Shown in pieces: positions 1 to 7,672 of a stretch of DNA of 64,000 nt. Each line of letters begins with the position of its first letter. Position 1 is the first letter of the stretch. Source of the stretch: Rhizobium sp. 18055 (GTDB lineage: Bacteria > Pseudomonadota > Alphaproteobacteria > Rhizobiales > Rhizobiaceae). A program made the position numbers and the translations under genes. The stretch covers positions 1 to 64,000 of the forward strand of contig NZ_CACSKD010000015.1 of assembly GCF_902706285.1 (NCBI RefSeq), given 5' to 3'. The notes below the pieces were generated by a model that worked only from the letters and a program-made list of their open reading frames with translations, was not told where the DNA came from and did not search any database.

Positions 1-345
1 ACCACCACCCCCGCCGCCGCCGCGACGCGGCTCTTCGTCGAGTGCAGGCTGTACGCCGAGGGTCAGGAGGTTCGAAATATGCGCCGGATCGATATTGCGC
101 GGCGCCTGAAGAACACTGTCGATCGTCAAGCTGTGACGATCAACCTCCATCGACCTGCGCGCCGGCTTTTCGGAGGATGACCTGGAGTTTGACCCTGCAT
201 GTCCAACAGGTGGCGCGGTATGCGGATCGCGTTGCGCTCTGCGGCGACGACGTTCTTGCTCCTCGTCGTCACCGACACGTTGGGCCGCACCTGCCCCCAC
301 AAGACCTTTGGTTTGAGCGGCCAACGAACCCCAATCAAATGCCAC
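1..345 (-). CDS. Start of a relaxase-type mobilization protein (partial at window edge)
   Basis: On the minus strand a GTG at 343-345 opens a frame of 115 codons with no stop before the window edge. The GTG overlaps the end of the mobC-like gene (stop at 335-337), and AAAGGGG lies six bases upstream, so the two are probably translationally coupled. The visible part starts VAFDWGSLAAQTKGL, continues through an Arg/Glu-rich segment and ends in a run of glycines, which looks like a linker. There is no Tyr in these 115 residues, so a catalytic relaxase Tyr would have to lie beyond the edge. The relaxase call is inferred from position only: immediately downstream of mobC and beside an oriT-like core. 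It could be another mobilization protein. Confidence 0.55.
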   Translation of the reverse strand, partial: MAFDWGSLAAQTKGLVGAGAAQRVGDDEEQERRRRRAQRDPHTAPPVGHAGSNSRSSSEKPARRSMEVDRHSLTIDSVLQAPRNIDPAHISNLLTLGVQPALDEEPRRGGGGGGG

Positions 346-703
346 CGCCAGCCCCTTTGCCCGAACCACCGATTTTGAGCAGCCGGTCGATATCAGTGCG
401 CAGATTGTACAGACCCGCGAGAAGATTGTGCAGCGACGCGGCGAGCTGCGGTTCATACTCAACACGGCCTTCGTTCATCGCGCGGACCGCTTGGTTGAGA
501 TTGACGCCGATCCTTCGCAGTGCCTCTGAATTGGCATTGAGCGCGACGGATACGGACGGTCCGACAGGCAGAGGCAGACCGGCGCGATCCCTCAAAAGAC
601 GCCGAACGACGTCGCTTTGGGATTGGTCATCGCTGCAGAGCGCAAGCAACGCGCCCTTTTCCTCTTCCGATAGCCTTACCCTGACAATCTCGCTTCGAGA
701 CAT
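335..703 (-). CDS. mobC: MobC-like relaxosome accessory protein
   Basis: The protein has 122 residues. The N-terminus (MSRSEIVRVRLSEEEKGAL) looks like the strand and first helix of a ribbon-helix-helix DNA-binding fold. The second half (RRIGVNLNQAVRAMNE through LYNLRTDIDRLL) matches the MobC family, whose members bind oriT and help the relaxase nick DNA. I chose the ATG at 703, rather than an in-frame start at 928, because AGGGGAC lies nine bases before it and family similarity begins there. The gene is transcribed away from the oriT core at 788-816 and its stop overlaps the next mobilization gene. A copy of the palindromic operator lies at 828-841, upstream of it. Confidence 0.85.
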   Translation of the reverse strand: MSRSEIVRVRLSEEEKGALLALCSDDQSQSDVVRRLLRDRAGLPLPVGPSVSVALNANSEALRRIGVNLNQAVRAMNEGRVEYEPQLAASLHNLLAGLYNLRTDIDRLLKIGGSGKGAGGGI

Positions 704-787
704 GAAATAGTCCCCTGGTCGCGCCACGTGCGCCTCAGAGTGCCGGAGGCGCGAACCGAGCCCTTGGCTGGCAGCCGGGCGGCGTCG

Positions 788-816
788 AGTTTGTACCACA
801 AACTTGACTATCCTGC
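788..816 (+). other. oriT: Putative oriT core: inverted repeat plus nic site
   Basis: AGTTTGT (788-794) and ACAAACT (798-804) form a perfect inverted repeat with a three-base loop. Eleven bases on is TATCCTGC at 809-816, the core shared by IncP oriT and T-DNA border nick sites, where cleavage falls after the G (815/816). The order (inverted repeat, short spacer, nic) is that of known P-type oriTs. The site lies between the divergent mobC and virC1 genes, where an oriT is expected. Cleavage here would make the virC side enter the recipient first and the mobilization genes last. Confidence 0.75.
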
Positions 817-827
817 CAACAATTAAA

Positions 828-841
828 TTTGTTATATCTAA
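828..841. promoter_or_regulatory. Conjugation operator, copy A (upstream of mobC)
   Basis: TTTGTTATATCTAA differs at two positions from the consensus TTAGTTATAACTAA that recurs seven times in the first 21 kb. It lies 12 bases from the predicted nic site and about 125 bases upstream of the mobC start, so a repressor bound here could affect both mobC transcription and relaxosome access. Confidence 0.5.
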
Positions 842-918
842 CTCTTTCTTACAGACACTCACGGACTTTACGAGGTGTTCTGTACCGCTCCGGGCGATCA
901 ACCAACTCATACCCACGT

Positions 919-1034
919 AATTGCCCACGTAAGCACGGGCAATTGACAGCCCTAAACCAATGCAAACGAGCGCTTTTTCGCAATTAATTATGGGTAACAG
1001 ACAATCGGCAATTGTCGGTGGGCAATTGCCGATT
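919..1034. repeat. Cluster of GGCAATTG inverted repeats
   Basis: AATTGCCC (919-926) pairs with GGGCAATT (937-944). AATCGGCAATTG (1003-1014) pairs perfectly over 12 bases with CAATTGCCGATT (1023-1034) across an 8-base spacer. Four GGCAATT units in total lie in the 424-base gap between mobC and virC1. They may be binding sites for MobC, VirC1/VirC2 or another transfer regulator. The rest of the gap holds no gene. Confidence 0.6.
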
Positions 1035-1088
1035 ATCTTTTGCTAGCAGGCAACGGGAAATTACCAGTTGATTGCTCACCGCTTGATG

Positions 1089-1102
1089 TTAGTTATATAG
1101 AA
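1089..1102. promoter_or_regulatory. Conjugation operator, copy B (upstream of virC1)
   Basis: TTAGTTATATAGAA has a perfect left half and a weaker right half compared with TTAGTTATAACTAA. It ends 25 bases before the virC1 start codon, a position where bound protein would overlap a promoter. Confidence 0.5.
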
Positions 1103-1127
1103 TTTCTGGCAACGACGGAGGCTAAGC

Positions 1128-1811
1128 ATGATCGTCACTATCGCCAATCCGAAAGGCGGGACAGGAAAGACAACCTTGGTCAGAGCTCTGTCCGGAACCG
1201 CGGCCTACGCCGGCAATCCTGTTTACCTGATCGATGCTGATAGCCGGGCCAATACGATGAGGTGGGTCGATATTTCAAAACAGATGAATGTCTGGCCTGA
1301 GCGCCTTGATGCCAGCAGTTGCGTGGACGCCGACAAGATCTATGACCTTGCCTTGAGCCAGCAAAAAGCAGGCAAGATCGTTTTCATCGACATTGAGGGG
1401 ACGACAAGCGAAAATCTTTTCGCCGGTCTCTATGCTGCGGACATTGTGATTATCCCGATGCAGACTACCCAGGATGACGTCGTCGCTGGTCTGCAGCTGG
1501 CTCTCAATCACCTGCCCGTAATCGAGGAGGAACAAGGACGAAAGGTTCCAGCCCTTATTGTCATCAACCAGCATGACTTCGTTTCAGGACGCGCAAAGGT
1601 ACACGAGCCTTTGCGCGAAGTTCTCCGAGAAAGTGGCGTCCGTTTGGCCAGTCAACCCATCGCGCGGCGTTCGTCCTATCAGTCGATCGGAGCTGCCGGC
1701 ACTCTTCAGTCGATTTCAAAAAGGGATGACAAGGCGATCGATGAGATGGAGACTTTGCTGGCTGAGATCATCGCAATCCACATTGCGAACTCGAAGGGTC
1801 AACAGGCATGA
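1128..1811 (+). CDS. virC1: VirC1-like ParA-family ATPase
   Basis: The protein has 227 residues and opens with a deviant Walker A motif, KGGTGKTT (residues 9-16), as in ParA/MinD ATPases, followed by IDAD near residue 36 and a Walker B-like VFIDIEG near residue 85. In Agrobacterium, VirC1 is a ParA-like ATPase that gathers relaxosome and transfer-strand complexes at the T4SS. Its place beside mobC and an oriT core, and its overlap with a ribbon-helix-helix gene in the VirC2 position, argue for VirC1 and against plasmid partition, since repA already supplies a ParA here. The start is the ATG after GGAGG. An operator copy lies just upstream. Confidence 0.8.
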   Translation: MIVTIANPKGGTGKTTLVRALSGTAAYAGNPVYLIDADSRANTMRWVDISKQMNVWPERLDASSCVDADKIYDLALSQQKAGKIVFIDIEGTTSENLFAGLYAADIVIIPMQTTQDDVVAGLQLALNHLPVIEEEQGRKVPALIVINQHDFVSGRAKVHEPLREVLRESGVRLASQPIARRSSYQSIGAAGTLQSISKRDDKAIDEMETLLAEIIAIHIANSKGQQA

Positions 1812-2179
1812 GCCAGTCTGAGAGCAAAAACCTCGTCCTCGGTCTGATTTCAACGAAACGTCAGACTGTTCGTCCGACGCCGGCAAAGCCCGGTCCACAA
1901 TCGACCTCCGATCCTAACGATGAAGCAGCGCCAGAAAAAACGGTATCTTCGGCGAAACTCCGGTCAATGATGATAAAAGCTGAAAGTCAGGATCCGATTG
2001 CAGGCAGACGCTACAGAGACAAGTCAAAGGTGACGACCGGTATCTACATACGCCAGGAGGTCCACCGGAAACTGAAGCTTCTCGCCGCCATCGAGCGCAA
2101 AAAGTTCAACAGCTACATTGAAGACGCGATCGACGAATATCTGGAAAAGATCGCCGATCGAATTCCGGACATATCGTGA
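1808..2179 (+). CDS. virC2: VirC2-like ribbon-helix-helix protein
   Basis: The 123-residue protein begins at an ATG that overlaps the virC1 stop by four bases (ATGA), so the pair is coupled. The first 60 residues are polar and low in complexity. The second half (TTGIYIRQEVHRKLKLLAAIERKKFNSYIEDAIDEYLE) has the strand-helix-helix pattern of ribbon-helix-helix DNA-binding proteins, the fold known for VirC2, which binds overdrive DNA near T-DNA borders. The likely target here is the oriT region about 1 kb upstream. The VirC2 name rests on gene order and fold rather than on close identity that I can confirm. Confidence 0.7.
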   Translation: MSQSESKNLVLGLISTKRQTVRPTPAKPGPQSTSDPNDEAAPEKTVSSAKLRSMMIKAESQDPIAGRRYRDKSKVTTGIYIRQEVHRKLKLLAAIERKKFNSYIEDAIDEYLEKIADRIPDIS

Positions 2180-2229
2180 CAATCGCGACATCGCCAGTTT
2201 TCCACTTGGCTCCGGCAAACCCTACGGCG

Positions 2230-2274
2230 CTATGGGGAGCGCGGGTTGCCTTCGCCAGCTCCGCTCGCCCATAG
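2230..2274. terminator. Inverted repeat between convergent virC2 and repC
   Basis: CTATGGGGAGCG (2230-2241) and CGCTCGCCCATAG (2262-2274) are complementary apart from one unpaired base. They form a long stem in the 205-base gap where virC2 and repC converge. A two-sided transcription barrier is the simplest role. There is no clear T-run, so it is not a textbook intrinsic terminator. Confidence 0.4.
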
Positions 2275-2384
2275 AGGCTCGCTTCGGCCGCTAAGCGCCG
2301 TCCAACGGCGCGCGGCTGGAAAACCAGATTTCAATGATCATGCAGCCTCAACAACCGAATGAGGATCCGAGCTGTACCCTCTCA

Positions 2385-3593
2385 TCAAGCCCTCCGGGCC
2401 GTTTGTAACTCCGCGTTACGCAACAAGGCCATCAACATAGGCCCAAGGGAAAATTCCCCACGGGCGGTTTTCCGCGTAAGATCTCTCAGATAGCCTCCAG
2501 GGGAATTGATATGGGGAGCCCTTTCCAGCAAGCAGGCCATGGCCACTGCCGCGTTCTCTGGTCCCATGACTTCGCAAGCCTCCTCGTAAGCCGAGGGGCT
2601 AACGGCCAGCATCGAGCGAACCACAACAGCCGCTGACATAAGGTCGCGCCATCGCGAAATTGTTCCGTCACGGCCATAATCGATGATTTGCGGACACGCC
2701 CTCAGCACCAATTCAAGCGGGAAAGTTTTTAACGGTTGCGGCTGGCGTATAGGCTCCGACTTTTCGCCCTGCTCTTTTTCTGAGCTAGGTTCAAGTTCAT
2801 TGATAGATTCGGTGTTTGAATTCTGTATGTGGTCGCCACATAGGTCGGCATTGCCATCCATTTTTTCAGAATTGAACTGCTTTTCCAACATGTTGACCAC
2901 TTCATCGCGCAATACAGCCATATCGGACGCAATATTTTCGATTTCTTCGCGACCTGCATGGCGTTTGATCTTTGCGACCAAGGCGACATAGCGTGCCTCG
3001 ATGCTTTCCCAATTGCCGGCAGCACCTTCTTCGATTGCAGCCGACACAAGCTTCCGGACATCGCGGCGGCAAAGCGTCAAGCTCTCCTTTGCCCGCTTGA
3101 ACCGTTGGTTCTCCGCTGCGACCTGCTGGGCATGATGTGCTATCTCGCCTGCGCGAGCGAGCAGCGGAGCGAGATCGAAGCCAAAAGCGTCCTGGATCAC
3201 CCCTGCCCTGTCCCTGTGAGCATATCGCTTTCCATTCGGGCTGTCGCGACGGACAATAAGTCCAGCTTCAATCAAAGCCGTCAGGCTTCTTCGTAGCGTC
3301 GTTCCTGCAATCCCGTGCGCTCGCAGGGAGAGCTGTGCATTTGACGGGAAGACTATCAGATCGCGGTCTCCTGCCAGTTCGCTCTCGGGAAAAAAGCTCA
3401 ATAATGCGTTGAGAACCGCCAAGGCGCGGTCATGCAGTTTGAAAATCGTTTTGGCCTCGCACGTATCGCGAAACACGCTCCATTTATTAACGCATGCTGT
3501 CTTTTCAACTTGAGCGGCATCGAGCTGGCCCTTTACCAGGGCGAGCGTCATCCCTCGCCGCCCGAAGGGCGTCGTTACATTTCCACTTTGCAT
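2385..3593 (-). CDS. repC: Replication initiator RepC
   Basis: The 402-residue protein has the expected length and features of RepC, the initiator of repABC plasmids. An N-terminal winged-helix region (KTIFKLHDRALAVLNALL, then LIVFPSNAQLSLRAHG and TLRRSLTALIEAGLIVRRDSPNGKRY) precedes a charged linker and a conserved C-terminal block (INSPGGYLRDLTRKTARGEFSLGPMLMALL). RepC binds and opens an origin that in studied plasmids lies within repC itself; an A+T-rich stretch near 2770-2900 is a candidate. It is the third gene of the operon, separated from repB by an antisense RNA locus that normally limits RepC expression. A purine-rich ribosome-binding site precedes the ATG at 3593. Confidence 0.95.
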   Translation of the reverse strand: MQSGNVTTPFGRRGMTLALVKGQLDAAQVEKTACVNKWSVFRDTCEAKTIFKLHDRALAVLNALLSFFPESELAGDRDLIVFPSNAQLSLRAHGIAGTTLRRSLTALIEAGLIVRRDSPNGKRYAHRDRAGVIQDAFGFDLAPLLARAGEIAHHAQQVAAENQRFKRAKESLTLCRRDVRKLVSAAIEEGAAGNWESIEARYVALVAKIKRHAGREEIENIASDMAVLRDEVVNMLEKQFNSEKMDGNADLCGDHIQNSNTESINELEPSSEKEQGEKSEPIRQPQPLKTFPLELVLRACPQIIDYGRDGTISRWRDLMSAAVVVRSMLAVSPSAYEEACEVMGPENAAVAMACLLERAPHINSPGGYLRDLTRKTARGEFSLGPMLMALLRNAELQTARRA

Positions 3594-3679
3594 TTGCCTT
3601 CACCCTTCTTCAGGTAAAAGAAATCCGCCCACCAAAAAGGTGCCAAAGACTCTTGACTAGGATTCGTGGAAATGCGATT

Positions 3680-3744
3680 CTTGATCTTGCTAGAAATCAG
3701 GAGAAGGCTTCCACGACTTGTTCGCTTGGGGGCCTTTTTCTTTT
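3680..3744 (+). ncRNA. Counter-transcribed RNA (inc-alpha type) between repB and repC
   Basis: In repABC plasmids a small antisense RNA encoded between repB and repC represses RepC. Here the 149-base gap reads on the plus strand as a candidate promoter (TTGACT at 3653), a short RNA, and an intrinsic terminator: GGCTTCC (3706-3712) pairs with GGGGGCC (3728-3734), with two G-U pairs, followed by TTTTTCTTTT to 3744. On the repC mRNA strand, arms at 3665-3671 and 3709-3715 (CGTGGAA/TTCCACG) can form the alternative leader structure. The 5' end is approximate because the -10 box is weak. Confidence 0.65.
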
Positions 3745-4762
3745 ACGCTTCAAGCTCCTTGTTTGCTTCTAGAAATTCGTCATAAAGCCGGTCCAGCCGC
3801 GTTTCCACGAAGGCTCCAAAGCCTGGCACAGCAATCTTGTTGAAATTCAAATTCAGACGAGCGTCGGTTTCGGTGATTTTCACCGCCTTCGCATCCCCTG
3901 CCTTCCATTGTTGTGTTCGCGTTTTCGATTTTGTCGCACGCACGCCTTCCAGCACACGTTCGAAGCGTTCGTCCGACGTCTTGGCCGCGAAATCGTCTGA
4001 GCGCACCAACGCGCGGGCTTCTTGCATTTTCGCGCTTTCGGCGACCAGATCAGCCAGTTCAGCCCAGCGCGTGCGACCGTAAGACGGAGCGGGACCGATG
4101 GCTTCAATCAACTCGTCAGAAAGGCCCGCAGCCAATGCAATCATCCGTGATAACGCGGCTTTGTCGACGCCGAGAGACGCCATGATAATATCTCGCGAAA
4201 ATCCCTTTCTCTCTAAACGCAGAGCGAAAAACGTTTTTTCGATGTAAGAAAGATCGGTACGTTCGTTATTTTCCTGGCCCTGGCTTACGACAAGTTGCTC
4301 GTCGGTAAGCTGACGAATCACCGCTTTGATCGTTCCGCCGATTTGCTTGACTGCGGCCAAGCGACGGTGACCATAGGCGGCTTGGTACCGTCCATCTGTT
4401 TGCGGATGAGGGCGCACCAGGATCGGGACCTGCTGCCCATGTTCCCTGATCTGCGCGATGAGGCTGCTCAATCCGCCAAGATCGACTGTCAGCCTGTCGG
4501 GCACAAAGGAGCTGTCGATTAGAAGCGGATCCAACTCCACGATGGTTTGGCCGTGTGCGAGTTTTTTTTCAAGTTCGGCGGCACGCTGTGCTTTTTCGGA
4601 AATCCCTCCAAGTGATTGGGAAAACGCTCCAACTGCCCCTGATCGGCGTAGCGGCCTTTCCAAATTCGCCAGCGGGCGAATGTCATCTGACGGCCCACCA
4701 TCAGAGGGAGCGCCAGATGGCGTCTCTGTTTCGGCATCGCCAAAGAGGTTCTTCCTGGCCAT
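3743..4762 (-). CDS. repB: Plasmid partition protein RepB (ParB family)
   Basis: The 339-residue protein is a standard-length RepB. It begins MARKNLFGDAE, carries the ParB N-terminal nuclease-like domain (PILVRPHP...YQAAYGHRRLAAVKQIG, near residues 110-140) with the GHRR motif, then a helix-turn-helix (KGFSRDIIMASLGVDKAALSRM) that binds the parS centromere. It acts with RepA to segregate the plasmid and to repress the operon. Its ATG lies three bases after the repA stop, which indicates translational coupling. Candidate parS sites are the palindromes at 6093-6108 and 6196-6211. Confidence 0.95.
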   Translation of the reverse strand: MARKNLFGDAETETPSGAPSDGGPSDDIRPLANLERPLRRSGAVGAFSQSLGGISEKAQRAAELEKKLAHGQTIVELDPLLIDSSFVPDRLTVDLGGLSSLIAQIREHGQQVPILVRPHPQTDGRYQAAYGHRRLAAVKQIGGTIKAVIRQLTDEQLVVSQGQENNERTDLSYIEKTFFALRLERKGFSRDIIMASLGVDKAALSRMIALAAGLSDELIEAIGPAPSYGRTRWAELADLVAESAKMQEARALVRSDDFAAKTSDERFERVLEGVRATKSKTRTQQWKAGDAKAVKITETDARLNLNFNKIAVPGFGAFVETRLDRLYDEFLEANKELEA

Positions 4763-4765
4763 CGC

Positions 4766-5965
4766 TTACTTGCGCCCCCAGGTTTGCTTGACGAGATCCT
4801 CGATTTCCGTGTTGACAGCAGTCAGGGATTCAAGAGCTCGGTCATAGGTACCGCGCGTGAATTGGCTCCGATCGACTTCGTAAATGGTTTGCTTGGTTAG
4901 GCCAGCATCGGAAATAGCGGTCGACTTCAACATCGCGTTGGTCAGAACACGATTCCCGAATATTGATCGCATGAACCCGGACATCTGGGCCTGCGGTCCA
5001 TCGTTTGGCTCAAACCGGGTAATGAGATATCTCATCCAGTCATAGTTCATTGAACCCCCGGCATCTTCAACGATTTGAAGCAGATCCCCGGTCATCTGCA
5101 GGAACTGGCTCATCGACATGACATCGAGCATTTGCGGGTGGACTGTGATCAACACCGCCGTCGCAGCACAGAGCGCCGATAAGGTGAGGAAGCCGAGTTG
5201 CGGCGGGCAGTCGATGACCACGATGTCGTAAGCGCTCTCGATCTCGGCAAGGCATTCACCGATGCGAGCGAAAAACATTGAGTTCATATCCTTACGTGCC
5301 ATGAGTGCCTTTGGCGTTTCATGCTCAAACTCCATGAGTTCGAGATTGCCCGGAATGATATGGAGATTGGGGGTGTAGGTGGCACGCACGATGTCAGCAA
5401 CATCACGACGAGCGTCGTCGTAACGGATAGCGCCGTAAAGCGTCTCATTCTCCCCGACGTCAAGTTCCGGCTGGTGTCCGAACAACGCAGACAACGAGGC
5501 CTGCGGGTCAAGGTCGATGGCAAGCGTCCTGTATCCCCGAAGGGCTAGGTATTGCGCGAGATGGGCGGAGGTCGTTGTCTTGCCGCTCCCCCCCTTGAAG
5601 TTCATGACAGAGATGACCTGAAGCTTTTCGCCGTCACGGCGGTGGCGAACGTATTTCCCTGGTCCCTTCCCCCCTTCATCGAGAAGTTTACGCAGCGCCT
5701 CGATATCATCGACCGAATAGGTACGACGGCCGGTGGGGCTTGGCTCAGGACCGTGCCCTTCGGCCACGATTTGACGAAGATAACCTTGATGGATGCCGAT
5801 GAAATCGGCGGCCTCAGCGGAGGTGAACTGTCGGATGCTTTTGCGTGACGTTGGTGGAAATGTGCGCTGCTGGTGCGCTTGAAGTTGGCGCATCAACTCG
5901 TCCGCGTCGGAGGAGATCAAGGAACGCAAGTTTGCGCTGTGAGCGGGCGCGGCTGGTTTCAACAT
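4766..5965 (-). CDS. repA: Plasmid partition ATPase RepA (ParA family)
   Basis: The 399-residue protein has an N-terminal helix-turn-helix region (FTSAEAADFIGIHQGYLRQIVAEG) and a ParA ATPase domain with a deviant Walker A (FKGGSGKTT near residue 125), IDLDPQ, and a Walker B-like VVIDCPPQ. RepA moves plasmids through RepB bound at parS and also represses the repABC promoter. It is the first gene of the operon. The start is the ATG at 5965; the promoter should lie between there and about 6090, directly beside the palindromes described separately. Confidence 0.95.
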   Translation of the reverse strand: MLKPAAPAHSANLRSLISSDADELMRQLQAHQQRTFPPTSRKSIRQFTSAEAADFIGIHQGYLRQIVAEGHGPEPSPTGRRTYSVDDIEALRKLLDEGGKGPGKYVRHRRDGEKLQVISVMNFKGGSGKTTTSAHLAQYLALRGYRTLAIDLDPQASLSALFGHQPELDVGENETLYGAIRYDDARRDVADIVRATYTPNLHIIPGNLELMEFEHETPKALMARKDMNSMFFARIGECLAEIESAYDIVVIDCPPQLGFLTLSALCAATAVLITVHPQMLDVMSMSQFLQMTGDLLQIVEDAGGSMNYDWMRYLITRFEPNDGPQAQMSGFMRSIFGNRVLTNAMLKSTAISDAGLTKQTIYEVDRSQFTRGTYDRALESLTAVNTEIEDLVKQTWGRK

Positions 5966-6092
5966 CGTGGCCTCAGGTTTCGTTTCTGCGCTTTTTCAAC
6001 GAATTTTCACTAATATGCGCTGATGAAGCTAATCCGATTCCGCGAGTCGGGCAAACCATTTTTAGTTAATCGAAAGTTAGCACAAGTTTTTC

Positions 6093-6108
6093 GTTGTACA
6101 TGTACAAC
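6093..6108. promoter_or_regulatory. parS: Palindrome GTTGTACATGTACAAC, parS/operator candidate 1
   Basis: This is a perfect 16-base palindrome 128 bases upstream of repA. Described repABC parS sites are 16-base palindromes bounded by GTT and AAC, which fits, although the centre here is AT rather than the usual GC. It may be the RepB centromere, a RepA/RepB operator, or both. Confidence 0.6.
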
Positions 6109-6195
6109 TGGATTTCAATCTCGGGCGAGCCACAGCAAATTCGACAGGCATCGGCTCCGCGAGCCAGCGTTTCGACAATCACACAGGTGATCCCA

Positions 6196-6211
6196 GTTGT
6201 ACATGTACAAC
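6196..6211. promoter_or_regulatory. parS: Palindrome GTTGTACATGTACAAC, parS/operator candidate 2
   Basis: This is an exact second copy of the 16-base palindrome, 103 bases from the first (about ten helical turns), in the repA upstream region. The spacing would allow RepB bound at both sites to face the same way. Confidence 0.6.
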
Positions 6212-7401
6212 TAGGAAGCCCTCCCTAGCTCGCCGCCCCGGATCGGCGACGTCATCGATGCTTTGCGAGGGGATCGATGCGAGGATAGACGAGGCATTCA
6301 ATTTCGCAACCGCGTTCGACCCGATCTAATCGACCAACTCGCGGCCAATGCCCGGGGTCATCGATTTCGACCCAGGCCAGATGGAGTGTGACAACGCACT
6401 GTTCTGGACCAGCGGATCGAGATCCAGCCGTCCTGGAGCGGCTAACGAGGCCCGGCGCCATCATCCGACCCCTGTCCGATCGCTCCGACACGATTGCGCG
6501 GGGCCGCGCAATACCGGCCATATCCCAGTAGATCGTTGAGTGCAGTTGTGGTCGCGCCACAACGCAACACGAAGCAGGAGAAGGACGACATCAAAGCCCG
6601 CCGCAAATCGAAAACATGGAAGCCAGGCCAGCTGAAGTCCGGCATCTGAATCGCGGCCCCCGCTGGACGGTGATGCTTTCCAAGGCAGAGACCCGGGCGA
6701 GCGGCACTCCCCGCCGCTCGCCATCGCAATCCCGGCGTTCAGTTGCCAGAACCACGTCTCGATCGAATGCAAGCGTGTGCGGATCCCAAAATGGCTGGCG
6801 ACGATGCCGCCGCCTATGAAAGAGCCCCTGTGAGGGGCTTCTCGACCAGCCCAATACGGCAGGCACCGTGTGGGCGAACACCCGGCCCGGGCTTATGTCG
6901 GACGTGACATGTCATGCCCATAATCGGAAGTCGCAGGTCAACTCGCGTGTCAATCACGTCTTTGCCGAGGAGTGGGCGGGATGGACAAGTTCATCAGGAC
7001 CGTCAGTAAGAAGAGCGGGCGCCCTAGCAATCACTTCAGCATGAAGCGGGCGACGCTCCAGAAACGCCGACCGCTGGCGACAGAGATCGTCTGCCGGGGC
7101 CGAAAATAGAGCCAAGGTGAAATCATCGCACTGGCTGGAAATCCCCCCTCTAACCGGCACACAACTAGCCAATCGAATTTGGTCGACAGAACCGTCCAAG
7201 GGCGTCGTCGTGCTCAGTGTGCTGACGACATTGTTCACGCCATTTCTATTGAGTTACCTCTTGCCATGTCTTCAGCTACGTCTCTCGGTTCGAATAATAG
7301 AAGGTGATTGTTGATCAACCGCGGCGGAAAGCGGCGCTGGGTTCAGTTGGATAACCGGATGTGGAACCGCCTTGATGCGGTTAGTCGATGCCGAGAGAGC
7401 A
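6212..7401. other. No recognised gene; probably decayed DNA
   Basis: All open frames in this stretch are short, overlap on both strands and lack good ribosome-binding sites. None gives a protein I recognise. A hairpin, AGCCCCT (6823-6829) with AGGGGCT (6833-6839) and a three-base loop, is the only clear structure. The stretch probably holds remnants of lost plasmid genes. Confidence 0.5.
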
Positions 7402-7417
7402 GTTGTACACGTACAAC
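7402..7417. promoter_or_regulatory. Third copy of the GTTGTACA palindrome (GTTGTACACGTACAAC)
   Basis: It differs from the repA-proximal palindromes by one central base and lies 1.2 kb further from repA. A half-site, TTGTACACGT, follows near 7502. Dispersed copies fit a centromere with several parS sites better than a simple promoter operator. Confidence 0.5.
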
Positions 7418-7672
7418 AGACCCCATTCATTCTTTCAAACAGAACCAAGAGGATGGAAAGTTGACGGCGGAACCCGTCCGATTTTCAGAAATCCCGTCGG
7501 CTTGTACACGTCCTCCTCTGAACTATGTCATCCTGCCAATGGCCGATCCAAACTTGTCGTTTGTTGAAGAAGGCGCACAACCATTGACACGGCAAGATCG
7601 CCATATCGCATTAGGTTGTCATCCGACATCAGCGCATGAACTTGAGCGCCCAATGCGTGCCTGGACCGAGCT

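Noticed and set aside
6252..6881. Several overlapping minus-strand frames of about 100 codons
   Set aside because: They overlap each other, lack ribosome-binding sites and have Arg/Ser/Cys-rich composition typical of chance frames in GC-rich DNA.
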